From the NCBI RefSeq assembly GCF_017876625.1, contig NZ_JAGIOH010000001.1:6159501-6223500 (forward strand): DNA of 64,000 nucleotides, in the 5' to 3' direction. The notes under the pieces are model-generated. The model was not told where the DNA came from. It did no database searches and was given only the letters and a program-made list of their open reading frames with translations. A program made the position numbers and the translations under genes. Positions 33,783 to 42,476 of the stretch are shown here, piece after piece; positions within the stretch are counted from its first letter, which is position 1; the number at the start of each line of letters is the position of its first letter. The DNA comes from Streptomyces syringium (GTDB taxonomy: Bacteria; Actinomycetota; Actinomycetes; Streptomycetales; Streptomycetaceae).

Positions 33783-35791
33783 GCGGAGACCTCCAGAGGG
33801 TCGAGCTTGTTCGCTTTCCGGATCTCGTCGACGATACGGCCGATGATCTCCGTGATTCCGAAGTCCTTGGGTGTGAAGACGGCCGCGACACCGGCCGCCC
33901 GCAGGGCGGTGGCGTCGGCCGAGGGGATGATGCCACCGACGATCACGGGCATGTCGTCGGCGCCGGTGGCCCGCAGCCGGGCCAGGACGTCCGGCACCAG
34001 CTCGGCGTGCGAGCCGGAGAGGATCGACAGGCCCACGCAGTGCACGTCCTCGGCGACGGCCGCCGAGACGATCTGCTCCGGAGTGAGCCGGATGCCCTGG
34101 TAGACCACCTCGAAGCCGGCGTCACGCGCCCGTACGGCGATCTGCTCGGCGCCGTTGGAGTGCCCGTCCAGGCCCGGCTTGCCCACCAGCAGGCGCAGCT
34201 TGCCGCTGCCCAGCTCGTCGGCGGTCCGGGCGACCTTCTCGCGGACCGCGGCGAGCGGGGTGCCGGCCTCGGCGGTGACCGCCACCGGGGCGCTGCTGAC
34301 GCCCGTAGGGGCCCGGAACTCGCCGAAGACGTCCCGCAGGGCCCAGGACCACTCCCCGGTCGTCACACCGGCGCGTACGCACTCCAGCGTGGCCGTCATC
34401 AGGTTCTCCGAGCCCGCCGCCGCCTTCTTCAGCGCCGACAGCGACTCCTGCGCCCGGCCCTCGTCGCGGTTGTCGCGCCAGGAGTGCAGGCCCGCGACCA
34501 CGCGCGCCTCGTTCGCCGGGTCGACCGTCATGATCGCGGCGTCGAGGTCGGCGGTGAGCGGGTTGGGCTCGGTGGACTCGTAGCAGTTGACCCCGACGAT
34601 CTTCTCCTCGCCGGCCTCGATCCGGGCCCGCCGCTCGGCGTGCGAGGAGACCAGCCGGGACTTCAGATAGCCGGACTCGACGGCCGCCATTGCGCCGCCC
34701 ATCTCCTCGATCCGCGCCATTTCCGCCAGGCACTCGGTGACCAGCGCCGCCACCTTGGCCTCGACGACGTGCGACCCGGCGAAGATGTCCTCGTACTCCA
34801 GCAGATCGCTCTCGTGCGCGAGGACCTGCTGGATGCGCAGGGACCACTGCTGGTCCCAGGGGCGCGGCAGGCCCAGCGCCTCGTTCCAGGCGGGCAGCTG
34901 GACGGCCCGGGCGCGGGCGTCCTTGGAGAGGGTGACGGCCAGCATCTCCAGGACGATGCGCTGGACGTTGTTCTCCGGCTGCGCCTCGGTCAGCCCCAGG
35001 GAGTTGACCTGGACGCCGTAGCGGAAGCGGCGCTGCTTGGGGTTCTCGATGCCGTACCGCTCCCGGGTGATCTGATCCCAGATGCGGCCGAAGGCGCGCA
35101 TCTTGCACATCTCCTCGACGAACCGGACCCCGGCGTTGACGAAGAACGAGATCCGGGCGACGACATCGCCCTTGCGCTCCTCGGGGACCTGGCCGGAGGC
35201 GAACACCGCGTCGAGCACGGCGATCGCCGTGGACATCGCGTACGAGATCTCCTGGACCGGTGTGGCCCCGGCCTCCTGCAGGTGGTAGCTGCAGATGTTG
35301 ATCGGGTTCCACTTGGGGATGTGGTTCACCGTGTAGGTGATCATGTCCGTGGTCAGCCGGAGGCTCGGACCCGGCGGGAAGACGTGCGTCCCGCGCGAGA
35401 GGTACTCCTTGACGATGTCGTTCTGCGTCGTCCCGGAGAGCTTGGTGATGTCGGCGCCCTGCTCCTCCGCGACCACCTGGTACATCGCCAGCAGCCACAT
35501 GGCCGTGGCGTTGATGGTCATGGAGGTGTTCATCTGCTCCAGCGGGATGTCCTGGAACAGCCGCCGCATGTCCCCGAGGTGGGAGACCGGCACCCCGACC
35601 CGCCCGACCTCACCGCGGGCGAGGATGTGGTCGGGGTCGTAACCGGTCTGCGTCGGGAGGTCGAACGCGACCGACAGACCGGTCTGGCCCTTGGCGAGGT
35701 TGCGTCGGTAGAGCTGATTGGACGCCTCGGCCGTGGAGTGCCCGGCGTAGGTCCGCATCAGCCACGGACGATCCTTCTGACGCTCAGTCAT
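33779..35791 (-). CDS. meaA: Coenzyme B12-dependent ethylmalonyl-CoA mutase
   Basis: A 670-residue single-chain mutase. The N-terminal barrel has RTYAGHSTAEASNQLYRRNL, GLSVAFDLPTQTGYDPDH and the substrate region TMTINATAMW-like MNTSMTINATAMWLLAMY. The C-terminal cobalamin domain has the base-off signature DGHSNG in GKPGLDGHSNGAEQIA and GGIIPSADATALRAAG. Shorter than methylmalonyl-CoA mutase large subunits (about 720-740) and embedded with ccr, it fits the MeaA/Ecm clade, which rearranges ethylmalonyl-CoA to methylsuccinyl-CoA. 51 bases separate it from ccr. Confidence 0.9.
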   Translation of the reverse strand: MTERQKDRPWLMRTYAGHSTAEASNQLYRRNLAKGQTGLSVAFDLPTQTGYDPDHILARGEVGRVGVPVSHLGDMRRLFQDIPLEQMNTSMTINATAMWLLAMYQVVAEEQGADITKLSGTTQNDIVKEYLSRGTHVFPPGPSLRLTTDMITYTVNHIPKWNPINICSYHLQEAGATPVQEISYAMSTAIAVLDAVFASGQVPEERKGDVVARISFFVNAGVRFVEEMCKMRAFGRIWDQITRERYGIENPKQRRFRYGVQVNSLGLTEAQPENNVQRIVLEMLAVTLSKDARARAVQLPAWNEALGLPRPWDQQWSLRIQQVLAHESDLLEYEDIFAGSHVVEAKVAALVTECLAEMARIEEMGGAMAAVESGYLKSRLVSSHAERRARIEAGEEKIVGVNCYESTEPNPLTADLDAAIMTVDPANEARVVAGLHSWRDNRDEGRAQESLSALKKAAAGSENLMTATLECVRAGVTTGEWSWALRDVFGEFRAPTGVSSAPVAVTAEAGTPLAAVREKVARTADELGSGKLRLLVGKPGLDGHSNGAEQIAVRARDAGFEVVYQGIRLTPEQIVSAAVAEDVHCVGLSILSGSHAELVPDVLARLRATGADDMPVIVGGIIPSADATALRAAGVAAVFTPKDFGITEIIGRIVDEIRKANKLDPLEVSA

Positions 35792-35842
35792 GTGGTGTTC
35801 GGCTTTCGATGATCGGACGGCGCGGATTCGGCTGTGCGGGGT

Positions 35843-37204
35843 TCAGACGTTCCTGAAGCGGTTGATGGCTTCGATGTGCTGTTCACGCATCTCCGGGTCG
35901 CGCACGCCCATGCCCTCCTCGGGAGCCAGCGCGAGCACGCCGACCTTGCCCTGGTGGAGGTTGCGGTGCACGTCGTACGCGGCCTGCCCGGTCTCCGCCA
36001 GGGTGTAGGTCCTGGAGAGGGTGGGGTGGATCTTCCCCTTGGCGATGAGGCGGTTGGCCTCCCACGCCTCGCGGTAGTTGGCGAAGTGCGAGCCCACGAT
36101 CTTCTTCAGCGACATCCACAAGTAGCGGTTGTCGTACTCGTGGTTGTAGCCCGACGTCGAGGCGCAGGTGACGATCGTGCCGCCCTTGCGGGTGACGTAC
36201 ACCGACGCGCCGAAGGTCTCGCGGCCCGGGTGCTCGAAGACGATGTCGACGTCCTCGCCACCGGTCAGTTCGCGGATGCGCTTGCCGAAGCGCTTCCACT
36301 CGCGCTGGTCCTGGTGGTGCTCGTCCTTCCAGAACCGGTAGCCCTCGGCGTTGCGGTCGATGACCGCCTCGGCGCCCATGGCCCGGCAGATCGCGGCCTT
36401 CTCCGGGCTGGAGACCACGCAGATCGGATTGGCGCCACCGGCCAGCGCGAACTGCGTGGCGTAGCTGCCGAGTCCACCGCTCGCGCCCCAGATCAGGACG
36501 TTGTCGCCCTGCTTCATCCCGGCGCCGTTGCGGGAGACGAGCTGCCGGTACGCGGTCGAGTTGACCAGCCCGGGGGCCGCGGCCTCCTCCCAGCTGAGGT
36601 GGCGGGGCTTGGGCATCAGCTGGTTGGACTTCACGAGCGCGATCTCGGCCAGACCGCCGAAGTTGGTCTCGAAGCCCCAGATGCGCTGCTCGGGGTCGAG
36701 CATCGTGTCGTTGTGCCCGTCGGCGGACTCCAGCTCGACGGACAGGCAGTGCGCGACGACCTCGTCCCCGGGCTTCCAGGCGTTGACGCCGGGACCGGTG
36801 CGCAGCACCACGCCCGCCAGGTCGGAGCCGATGACGTGGTACGGCAGGTCGTGCCGCTTGGCGAGCGGGGACAGCTTCCCGTAGCGCTCGAGGAAGGCGA
36901 AGGTGGAGACGGGCTCGAAGATCGAGGTCCAGACGGAGTTGTAGTTCACCGAGCTGGCCATGACGGCCACCAGGGCCTCGCCCGGGCCCAGTTCGGGCAC
37001 CGGCACCTCTTCGACGTGCAGGGACTTGCGCGGATCCTTCTCCCGGGTGGAGAGGCCGGCGAACATCTCGGCCTCGTCCTTGTGCACGGTCACCGCGCGG
37101 TAGGACTCGGGGAGGGGCAGGGCGGCGAAGTCTTCGGCTGTGACCGCGGCGGAGCCGCTGTCGGACGCTGTCGACGCGAGAATCGCGTCCAGTATGTGGT
37201 TCAC
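35843..37204 (-). CDS. ccr: Crotonyl-CoA carboxylase/reductase
   Basis: A 453-residue MDR-superfamily enzyme starting at GTG behind GGAGG. Signatures are VNYNSVWTSIFEPVSTF, the NADPH site IWGASGGLGSYATQFAL, and the CO2-binding region around GFETNFGGLAE and VFEHPGRETFGASVYV (Glu and His/Phe contacts known in the family). It reductively carboxylates crotonyl-CoA to ethylmalonyl-CoA, the committed step of the ethylmalonyl-CoA pathway, and a source of ethylmalonyl extender units for polyketides. It is the first gene of the operon and has a long upstream region with two palindromes. Confidence 0.95.
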   Translation of the reverse strand: MNHILDAILASTASDSGSAAVTAEDFAALPLPESYRAVTVHKDEAEMFAGLSTREKDPRKSLHVEEVPVPELGPGEALVAVMASSVNYNSVWTSIFEPVSTFAFLERYGKLSPLAKRHDLPYHVIGSDLAGVVLRTGPGVNAWKPGDEVVAHCLSVELESADGHNDTMLDPEQRIWGFETNFGGLAEIALVKSNQLMPKPRHLSWEEAAAPGLVNSTAYRQLVSRNGAGMKQGDNVLIWGASGGLGSYATQFALAGGANPICVVSSPEKAAICRAMGAEAVIDRNAEGYRFWKDEHHQDQREWKRFGKRIRELTGGEDVDIVFEHPGRETFGASVYVTRKGGTIVTCASTSGYNHEYDNRYLWMSLKKIVGSHFANYREAWEANRLIAKGKIHPTLSRTYTLAETGQAAYDVHRNLHQGKVGVLALAPEEGMGVRDPEMREQHIEAINRFRNV

Positions 37205-37369
37205 GGTGTGGCCTCCGGCGAAGCACGTCGTGGGAACGGCTTGAGGGAACGTCGGGGGTGGTGCAGAGGCGGTGCCGTCGGTTCGGCGGGTGGTGCTCGG
37301 CTGCGCGGGTGAGCGCTTGCGGTATCGCCCAGCGGTGACTGGGGAGCCTGTGACGCAGGCGTCCGGGCG

Positions 37370-37384
37370 CACAAGGTGCTTGTG
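37370..37384. promoter_or_regulatory. Perfect palindrome CACAAG-GTG-CTTGTG upstream of ccr
   Basis: A 15-base perfect inverted repeat with 6-base arms lies 166 bases before the ccr start, within the probable leader. A further CACAAG half-site is at 37437-37442, next to the candidate promoter. It may be an operator or an RNA hairpin. Confidence 0.45.
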
Positions 37385-37439
37385 GGGACAGCCGACGCGC
37401 GACGGTTGTGTCAGACGCGCCGGCCGCCCGGACACCCAC

Positions 37440-37468
37440 AAGGTATGGCACCGCGTGCCACTGGACAA
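37440..37468 (-). promoter_or_regulatory. Candidate ccr promoter with palindrome in the spacer
   Basis: On the minus strand TTGTCC (37463-37468) and TACCTT (37440-37445) are 17 bases apart. The spacer contains the perfect palindrome TGGCAC-CGC-GTGCCA (37446-37460), and a third GTGCCA copy is at 37477-37482. A repressor bound here would block the promoter. The leader to ccr would be about 230 bases long. Confidence 0.45.
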
Positions 37469-37546
37469 GACACTGGGTGCCAACAATTTCTCTCAGATGT
37501 CATCCGCAGGGCACGTATGAGCAACTACAGGCGACGCCACCACCGG

Positions 37547-37574
37547 CAAAGGCCGCCCCGAAGGGCGGCCTTTG
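37547..37574 (-). terminator. Hairpin terminator after the TetR-family gene
   Basis: A perfect 12-bp stem (CAAAGGCCGCCC and its complement) with loop CGAA lies 86 bases beyond the regulator's stop codon and separates it from the ccr control region. Confidence 0.75.
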
Positions 37575-37659
37575 TGGTGATTGAGACGGAAATGCCCGCT
37601 GTGACTATCCGGGCGGAAGTGCGGGAACGGGGTGCGGGACGGGTGTGCGGGAAAGCGCG

Positions 37660-38505
37660 TCAGTTCTTCTTCTTGAGCGCCTTCTCGATCGCGCGCATCA
37701 CCTCGTCGAGCGGGGCGTCCGTACGGGCCACCGTGACCAGCACCTCGCCCTCGGCGCCCGCGGTCCGCGCCGTCGCGGCCGGCCCGCTCGCCGGGGTGCC
37801 GGCCGAGGTGGTGCGCCCGGCGCCGATGCCCGAGCCGAAGGTGTCCCGCACGATGGCGAAGGCGTGATCGAGCTGGGCCTCCACATCGCCCTCACCGCCG
37901 CCGCGCAGCCAGCGGCGCAGCACGTGGTTGTGCGCGGTGACCACGGCCGAGGCGGCGACCTCGGCGAGCAGCGGATCGTCGTCGCCCACGTGGTGGGCGC
38001 CCTCGTCGAAATGGCCGAGAAGGTACCGGGTGAACAGCCGTTCGTAGCGGGCCACCGAGGCGATCTCGCGCTCCCGCAGGGCGGGCACCTCGCGGGTGAG
38101 GCGGTAGCGCTCGACGGACACGGCGGGGGAGGCCGCGTACATCCGCATGACCTCCTTGATGCCCCGGCAGACGGTGTCCAGCGGGTTCTCCTGCGGCGGC
38201 GCGGCGTCCAGCACCCCCGCGGCCCGTACGAGCGTGTCGTCGTGGTCGGGGAAGATGGCCTCTTCCTTGGAACGGAAGTGGCGGAAGAAGGTGCGGCGGG
38301 CGACACCGGCCGCGGCCGCGATCTCGTCGACGGTCGTCGCCTCGTAGCCCTTCGTCGCGAACAACTCCATGGCGGCCGCCGCGAGTTTGCGGCGCATGGT
38401 GAGTCGCTGGGCGGCGGCACGGCGGGTGCCGGTGCTCTCGGAGCCTTCCGGTGACCCCTTCTTGGCCGGGCGCGACGGTCGAGCGGGCTTTACGGGCTGG
38501 GACAT
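37660..38505 (-). CDS. TetR-family transcriptional regulator
   Basis: A 281-residue protein starting at MSQPVKPARPSRPAK. A basic Pro/Ser-rich tail precedes the helix-turn-helix at about residues 38-85 (AAAAMELFATKGYEATTVDEI, GVARRTFFRHFRSKEEA). The ligand-binding part has RGIKEVMRMYAASPAVSVERY, and the C-terminus is a long extension ending in ALKKKN. It lies between ccr and the hydroxyacyl-CoA dehydrogenase gene, all in the same direction, so regulation of the ethylmalonyl-CoA genes by a CoA ester is plausible but not shown. Confidence 0.88.
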   Translation of the reverse strand: MSQPVKPARPSRPAKKGSPEGSESTGTRRAAAQRLTMRRKLAAAAMELFATKGYEATTVDEIAAAAGVARRTFFRHFRSKEEAIFPDHDDTLVRAAGVLDAAPPQENPLDTVCRGIKEVMRMYAASPAVSVERYRLTREVPALREREIASVARYERLFTRYLLGHFDEGAHHVGDDDPLLAEVAASAVVTAHNHVLRRWLRGGGEGDVEAQLDHAFAIVRDTFGSGIGAGRTTSAGTPASGPAATARTAGAEGEVLVTVARTDAPLDEVMRAIEKALKKKN

Positions 38506-38605
38506 GTGGGGAACGTAACACGCGTCCGTACGGCTGTGCCGGGGCGGACTGCCGGCCGGTTCGAGCAGTCCGCCCCACCCCACCCCCTGATCGGGCACGG
38601 CCGGA

Positions 38606-40441
38606 TCAGCGCCGGGCGTACTCACGGAAGCCGCGGCCCGTCTTGCGTCCCAGGCAGCCCGCCGCCACCAGGTGCTCCAACAGCGGCGCGGGCGCCAGCC
38701 CCGGGTCACGGAACTCGCGGTGCAGCACCTTCTCGATGGCCAGGGAGACATCGAGGCCCACGACGTCGAGCAGTTCGAAGGGCCCCATCGGATAGCCGCC
38801 GCCGAGCTTCATCGCCGCGTCGATGTCGTCCAGCGTCGCGTAGTGCTCCTGCACCATCTTGATCGCGTTGTTGAGGTAGGGGAACAACAGCGCGTTGACG
38901 ATGAACCCGGCCCGGTCCCCGCAGTCCACCGGGTGCTTGCGGACCGCGGCGCACACCGCGCGGACGGTGGCGTGCGCCTCGTCGGAGGTCAGCACCGTAC
39001 GGACCACCTCGACCAGCTTCATCGCCGGCGCCGGGTTGAAGAAGTGCATGCCGACCACGTCCTGCGGGCGCGCGGTGGCCCGGGCGCAGGCGATGACGGG
39101 CAGCGAGGAGGTGGTCGTGGCCAGCACCGCGCCCGGCTTGCAGATCTTGTCGAGCGCCGCGAAGAGCTGCTGCTTGACCGCCAGGTCCTCGGCGACCGCC
39201 TCGACCGCCAGATCGACCTCCGCGAACGCGTCGAGCGAGCCCGCCGGGGTGATCGCCGCGAGGGCCGCGTCCCGCGCCCCGGCCGTCAGCCGGCCCTTGT
39301 CCACCGAACGGGCGAGGGACTTCGCGACCCGGGCCTTTGCCGCCTCGGCCTTCTCCGGCGAGCGCGCCGCGAGCACCACCGCGAAGCCGGCCTTGGCGAA
39401 CACCTCGGCGATGCCGCTGGCCATCGTCCCGGAACCGGCGACCCCGACCGAGGTCACCACCTGCGCGCCCGCCGTCTCGTGCCGGGTGCCCGGGGTCTGC
39501 GCGTCCGCGACGACGGTGGCCGAGCCGGGCGTCTCGTACGTATAGAAGCCGCGGCCCGACTTGCGGCCGGTCAGCCCGGCCTCGGCGAGCTGGCCGAGGA
39601 TCGGCGCGGGAGCGTGCAACCGGTCGTGGGAAGCGGTGTACATCGCCTCCAGGACCGTACGGGCGGTGTCGATGCCGATCAGGTCCAGCAGCGCGAGCGG
39701 ACCCATCGGCAGGCCGCAGCCCAGCTTCATCGCCGCGTCGATGTCCTCGCGGGTGGCGTACCGCGCCTCGTACATCGCGGCCGCCTGGTTGAGGTAGCCG
39801 AACAGCAGCCCGTCGGCCACGAAGCCCGGCCGGTCGCCGACCGCGACCGGCTCCTTGCCCAGCTCGCGGGCGAGATCGGTGACGGCGGTGACGGCGGCCG
39901 GCGCTGTGAGCACCGAGGAGACGATCTCGACCAGCTTCATCGCCGGCGCCGGATTGAAGAAGTGCAGCCCGAGCACGCGCTCGGGGCGCGCGGAGTCGGC
40001 GGCGAGGCGGGTCACCGACAGGGCGTTGGTGCCGGTCGCCAGGATGGTGTCGGGCCGCACGATCGCGTCGAGCGCGGTGAAGACGTCGTGCTTGAGGGCG
40101 TAGTCCTCCGGCACGACCTCGATCACCAGATCGGCGTCGGCGGCGGCGCCCAGCTCGCGGGAGGTGCGGAAGCGGGCCAGCGCGGCCCGCCGCTCCGCCT
40201 CGGTGATCCGCTCGCGCCGCACCGCGCGGGCGGTGGCCGCGTCGAGGGCGGCCGTGGCCTGCACGGCGGCGGCCTCACGGATGTCGATGCCGACGACCTC
40301 GCGGCCGGCCAGCACCAGCACCTCGGCGATGCCGGTGCCCATGGTGCCGAGGCCGATCACGGCGACGGTCCCCAGCCGGGGCGCGGGCAGGGGAGAGGAG
40401 GGGGACAGAGGGGACGGCTCAGGGCTGGACGTACGGTCCAT
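38606..40441 (-). CDS. Duplicated-fused 3-hydroxyacyl-CoA (3-hydroxybutyryl-CoA) dehydrogenase
   Basis: A 611-residue protein consisting of two complete 3-hydroxyacyl-CoA dehydrogenases in tandem. Half 1 has VIGLGTMGTGIAEVLVLAG, LHFFNPAPAMKLVEIV and PMGPLALLDLIGID; half 2 has VAGSGTMASGIAEVFAKAG, MHFFNPAPAMKLVEVV and PMGPFELLDVVGLD. Each half ends in GRKSGRGFYTY or GRKTGRGFREY. The catalytic His in HFFNP is kept in both, so both may be active. It should form or oxidise 3-hydroxybutyryl-CoA, feeding crotonyl-CoA to Ccr. No enoyl-CoA hydratase domain is attached, unlike FadB. Confidence 0.92.
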   Translation of the reverse strand: MDRTSSPEPSPLSPSSPLPAPRLGTVAVIGLGTMGTGIAEVLVLAGREVVGIDIREAAAVQATAALDAATARAVRRERITEAERRAALARFRTSRELGAAADADLVIEVVPEDYALKHDVFTALDAIVRPDTILATGTNALSVTRLAADSARPERVLGLHFFNPAPAMKLVEIVSSVLTAPAAVTAVTDLARELGKEPVAVGDRPGFVADGLLFGYLNQAAAMYEARYATREDIDAAMKLGCGLPMGPLALLDLIGIDTARTVLEAMYTASHDRLHAPAPILGQLAEAGLTGRKSGRGFYTYETPGSATVVADAQTPGTRHETAGAQVVTSVGVAGSGTMASGIAEVFAKAGFAVVLAARSPEKAEAAKARVAKSLARSVDKGRLTAGARDAALAAITPAGSLDAFAEVDLAVEAVAEDLAVKQQLFAALDKICKPGAVLATTTSSLPVIACARATARPQDVVGMHFFNPAPAMKLVEVVRTVLTSDEAHATVRAVCAAVRKHPVDCGDRAGFIVNALLFPYLNNAIKMVQEHYATLDDIDAAMKLGGGYPMGPFELLDVVGLDVSLAIEKVLHREFRDPGLAPAPLLEHLVAAGCLGRKTGRGFREYARR

Positions 40442-40797
40442 CGCGAGACTCCAGGATGTGTTCCCGGCGCGCAGGGGAATGTCGAAGGAGGGGCCCCTGG
40501 CCGGGCTGCGGCGACTGAGGATTTTCCGGGCACGGTAAGGAACGTCCACGGAAAGGGAGTTGTGCGACCGGCCGGCCCTGTCCCGGGGCCGTGCCGTACT
40601 CGAAGCGCCGAACCGACGAACCGCCATCGAGAGTGCTGAACGAGAGCGCTGAAGCCGCTGCGGCGGCTGCGTCACCAGGCCGCCGAGCAGGTGTGCTGCT
40701 CTTGTCCGGGAGATTAACCCACCGGTAACCAAGAGCGCCAGAGGGCATGCGCGCCACTTACCATGTGGTCTGGGCCACTCGGGGAGGAGAGCGGTAC
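40442..40797. other. Divergent promoter region, no gene seen
   Basis: This gap separates the leftward hydroxyacyl-CoA dehydrogenase from the rightward HEAT-type gene and must hold both promoters. GGAG sits 8 bases before the dehydrogenase ATG. I see no coding frame with normal codon use and no strong palindrome. Confidence 0.5.
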
Positions 40798-41421
40798 ATG
40801 GAAGACGAATTCCGCGCACTGCTGAGGCGGGTACGGGCCGAACTGGTCTCCCCGGCCGAATTCACGGCCTACGAGCGGCTGCTCGAACTCGCCGTCGACG
40901 GCGGCCCGGCCCCCGGTGCCCCGGCGGCTGCCGACCGGGCCGACCGGCTCGCCGGCATCCTGGTGGCCGGCGAACAGCCGCTGTGGGCCCGTGAGATCGC
41001 CGCCTTCACCCTCGGTGTCCAGGGCGACCGCCGCGCCTTCGAGACCCTCGTCCTCCTCCTCAACTACCGCGAACCCGTGCGCTGCGCGACCGCCGCCCAC
41101 GTCCTCGGCCGGCTCCGCGACCCCCGCACCGCCCGCGCCGCCGCCGCCCTCGCCACCAATCCGCTGCGCACCGCCTACGCCCTGCACCCCGTCCGGCTGC
41201 TCACCGAGCTGCGCGCCCCCGAGTCCGTGCCCGCCCTGCTGTCCACACTGGAGCGGCTGCTGGCCGCCCCGGACCACTGCTGGCCGGTGGCCAGGGCCTG
41301 CGTCGAAGGCCTGAGCGCCCTCGGCGACGACCGCGCCACGCGCGTGCTCCTCGCCGCGCGGTCCCATGACCGGCTGCGCTCGCTGGCCGACGAGGCGCTG
41401 GCCCGTGTTCGCGGGGGGTGA
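40798..41421 (+). CDS. HEAT/Armadillo-repeat-like protein
   Basis: A 207-residue helical protein. I take the ATG at 40798, behind GGAGGAGA, rather than the one at 40747. The repeats LWAREIAAFTLGVQGDRRAFETLV, PVRCATAAHVLGRLRDPRTA and HCWPVARACVEGLSALGDDRAT show the HEAT pattern of paired helices with an Asp turn. Orthologues beside the hydroxyacyl-CoA dehydrogenase are sometimes labelled adenylosuccinate lyase, which the sequence does not support. A scaffold or binding role is likely; the partner is unknown. Confidence 0.7.
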   Translation: MEDEFRALLRRVRAELVSPAEFTAYERLLELAVDGGPAPGAPAAADRADRLAGILVAGEQPLWAREIAAFTLGVQGDRRAFETLVLLLNYREPVRCATAAHVLGRLRDPRTARAAAALATNPLRTAYALHPVRLLTELRAPESVPALLSTLERLLAAPDHCWPVARACVEGLSALGDDRATRVLLAARSHDRLRSLADEALARVRGG

Positions 41422-41480
41422 GTCTGGTCGGCGGGTCGTTCGGCTGCGGGTCGTGGCGGGTGCACCTCCGCTGCGCGGCT

Positions 41481-41564
41481 GTGTCCTCAATCGCCGGACG
41501 GGCTGCTGTGCTGTGTCCTCAATCGCCGGACGGGCTTATATAAGCCCGTCCGGCGATTGAGGAC
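41481..41564. repeat. Direct repeat followed by a 50-bp perfect palindrome
   Basis: GTGTCCTCAATCGCCGGACG occurs at 41481 and again at 41513. The second copy is the left arm of a perfect 50-base palindrome (41515-41564) centred on CTTATATAAG. The right arm repeats the sequence inverted (GCCCGTCCGGCGATTGAGGA). Such TCAATCGCCGGACGGG elements are dispersed between genes in Streptomyces. It can act as a bidirectional terminator. Confidence 0.8.
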
Positions 41565-41664
41565 GTGCCCGCAGGGCGCCCGCCGCCGCAGGCGGCAAGA
41601 CGGGCCGGTAGCCGAGGATCCGCCGGCCAGGCGGGAGGCGCCTGCCGCCGCAGGCGGTAGAACG
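41565..41664. repeat. GCCGCCGCAGGCGG repeats, low-information spacer
   Basis: The self-complementary GCCGCCGCAGGCGG is present twice, about 62 bases apart, directly after the palindrome. No gene is seen until the SRPBCC gene at 41793. Confidence 0.6.
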
Positions 41665-41792
41665 AGCCCGTGCGAGAGCGGCACACACGTTCGCCACCGG
41701 CGACCCGCCCCGGATTTGGGCGGGTGTGGCGATGATGGTTGGCTTTGCCGCACAGGCAGGTATGCCAAGCACGACGTCCGGGAGGACAAGTC

Positions 41793-42236
41793 ATGGGCCA
41801 GGTCGAGGCCACCACGGAGCGGATCATCGCGGCGGACCCGGAGGAGGTGTTCGACGCGCTGGCGGACTACACCGGCACCCGCGCCAAGCTGCTGCCCGAG
41901 CACTTCAGCGAGTACGAGGTGCGCAAGGGCGGCGACGGCGAGGGCACCCAGGTGCACTGGAAGCTCCAGGCCACCAGCAAGCGCGTCCGCGACTGCCTGC
42001 TGGAGGTCACCGAGCCGACCACCGGACAGCTGGTCGAGAAGGACCTCAACTCCTCCATGGTCACCACCTGGACCGTCACCCCGGCCGGCGAGGGCAAGGC
42101 CAACGTCGTGGTCAGCACGGTCTGGCAGGGCGCGGGCGGCATCGGCGGCTTCTTCGAGCGGGCCTTCGCGCCCAAGGGGCTCGGCCGGATCTACGACGCC
42201 GTCCTCGACAACCTCGAGGCCGAGGTCAAGAAGTAG
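41793..42236 (+). CDS. SRPBCC (START-like) family protein
   Basis: A 147-residue protein with its ATG behind GGAGGAC. It begins with VEATTERIIAADPEEVFDALADY, followed by HFSEYEVRKGGDGEGTQVHW and ends with FAPKGLGRIYDAVLDNLEAEV, the helix-grip pattern of polyketide cyclase/dehydrase-type SRPBCC proteins. This fold binds lipids or other hydrophobic ligands in a deep pocket. Function and ligand are unknown. It stands alone between repeat-rich sequence and the MFS gene. Confidence 0.85.
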   Translation: MGQVEATTERIIAADPEEVFDALADYTGTRAKLLPEHFSEYEVRKGGDGEGTQVHWKLQATSKRVRDCLLEVTEPTTGQLVEKDLNSSMVTTWTVTPAGEGKANVVVSTVWQGAGGIGGFFERAFAPKGLGRIYDAVLDNLEAEVKK

Positions 42237-42476
42237 CGGACCAGGGGTGCCCGGCGGCGGGCGGTCTGCGGAAATGACCGGACCCCGCCCGGTTCGCGCT
42301 CACCGATTCGAGTGGTTTTCATAGCAGCACCTCAACGTGCTGTACGCCTCCGACCGGCACGAAAGCCGCACAGGCACCCCTCTTGGGCCCTCTCCGGCCA
42401 ATCGTCGCGCTTGCTCGCCGTTGTCGCGTAATGCGAGAAATGGGCGGCGACGCAGGCGCGACGAGGGGAGACGTAC

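Noticed and set aside
40798-41421. Adenylosuccinate lyase
   Set aside because: No fumarase/aspartase signature or catalytic loop is present and the protein is only 207 residues of helical repeats.
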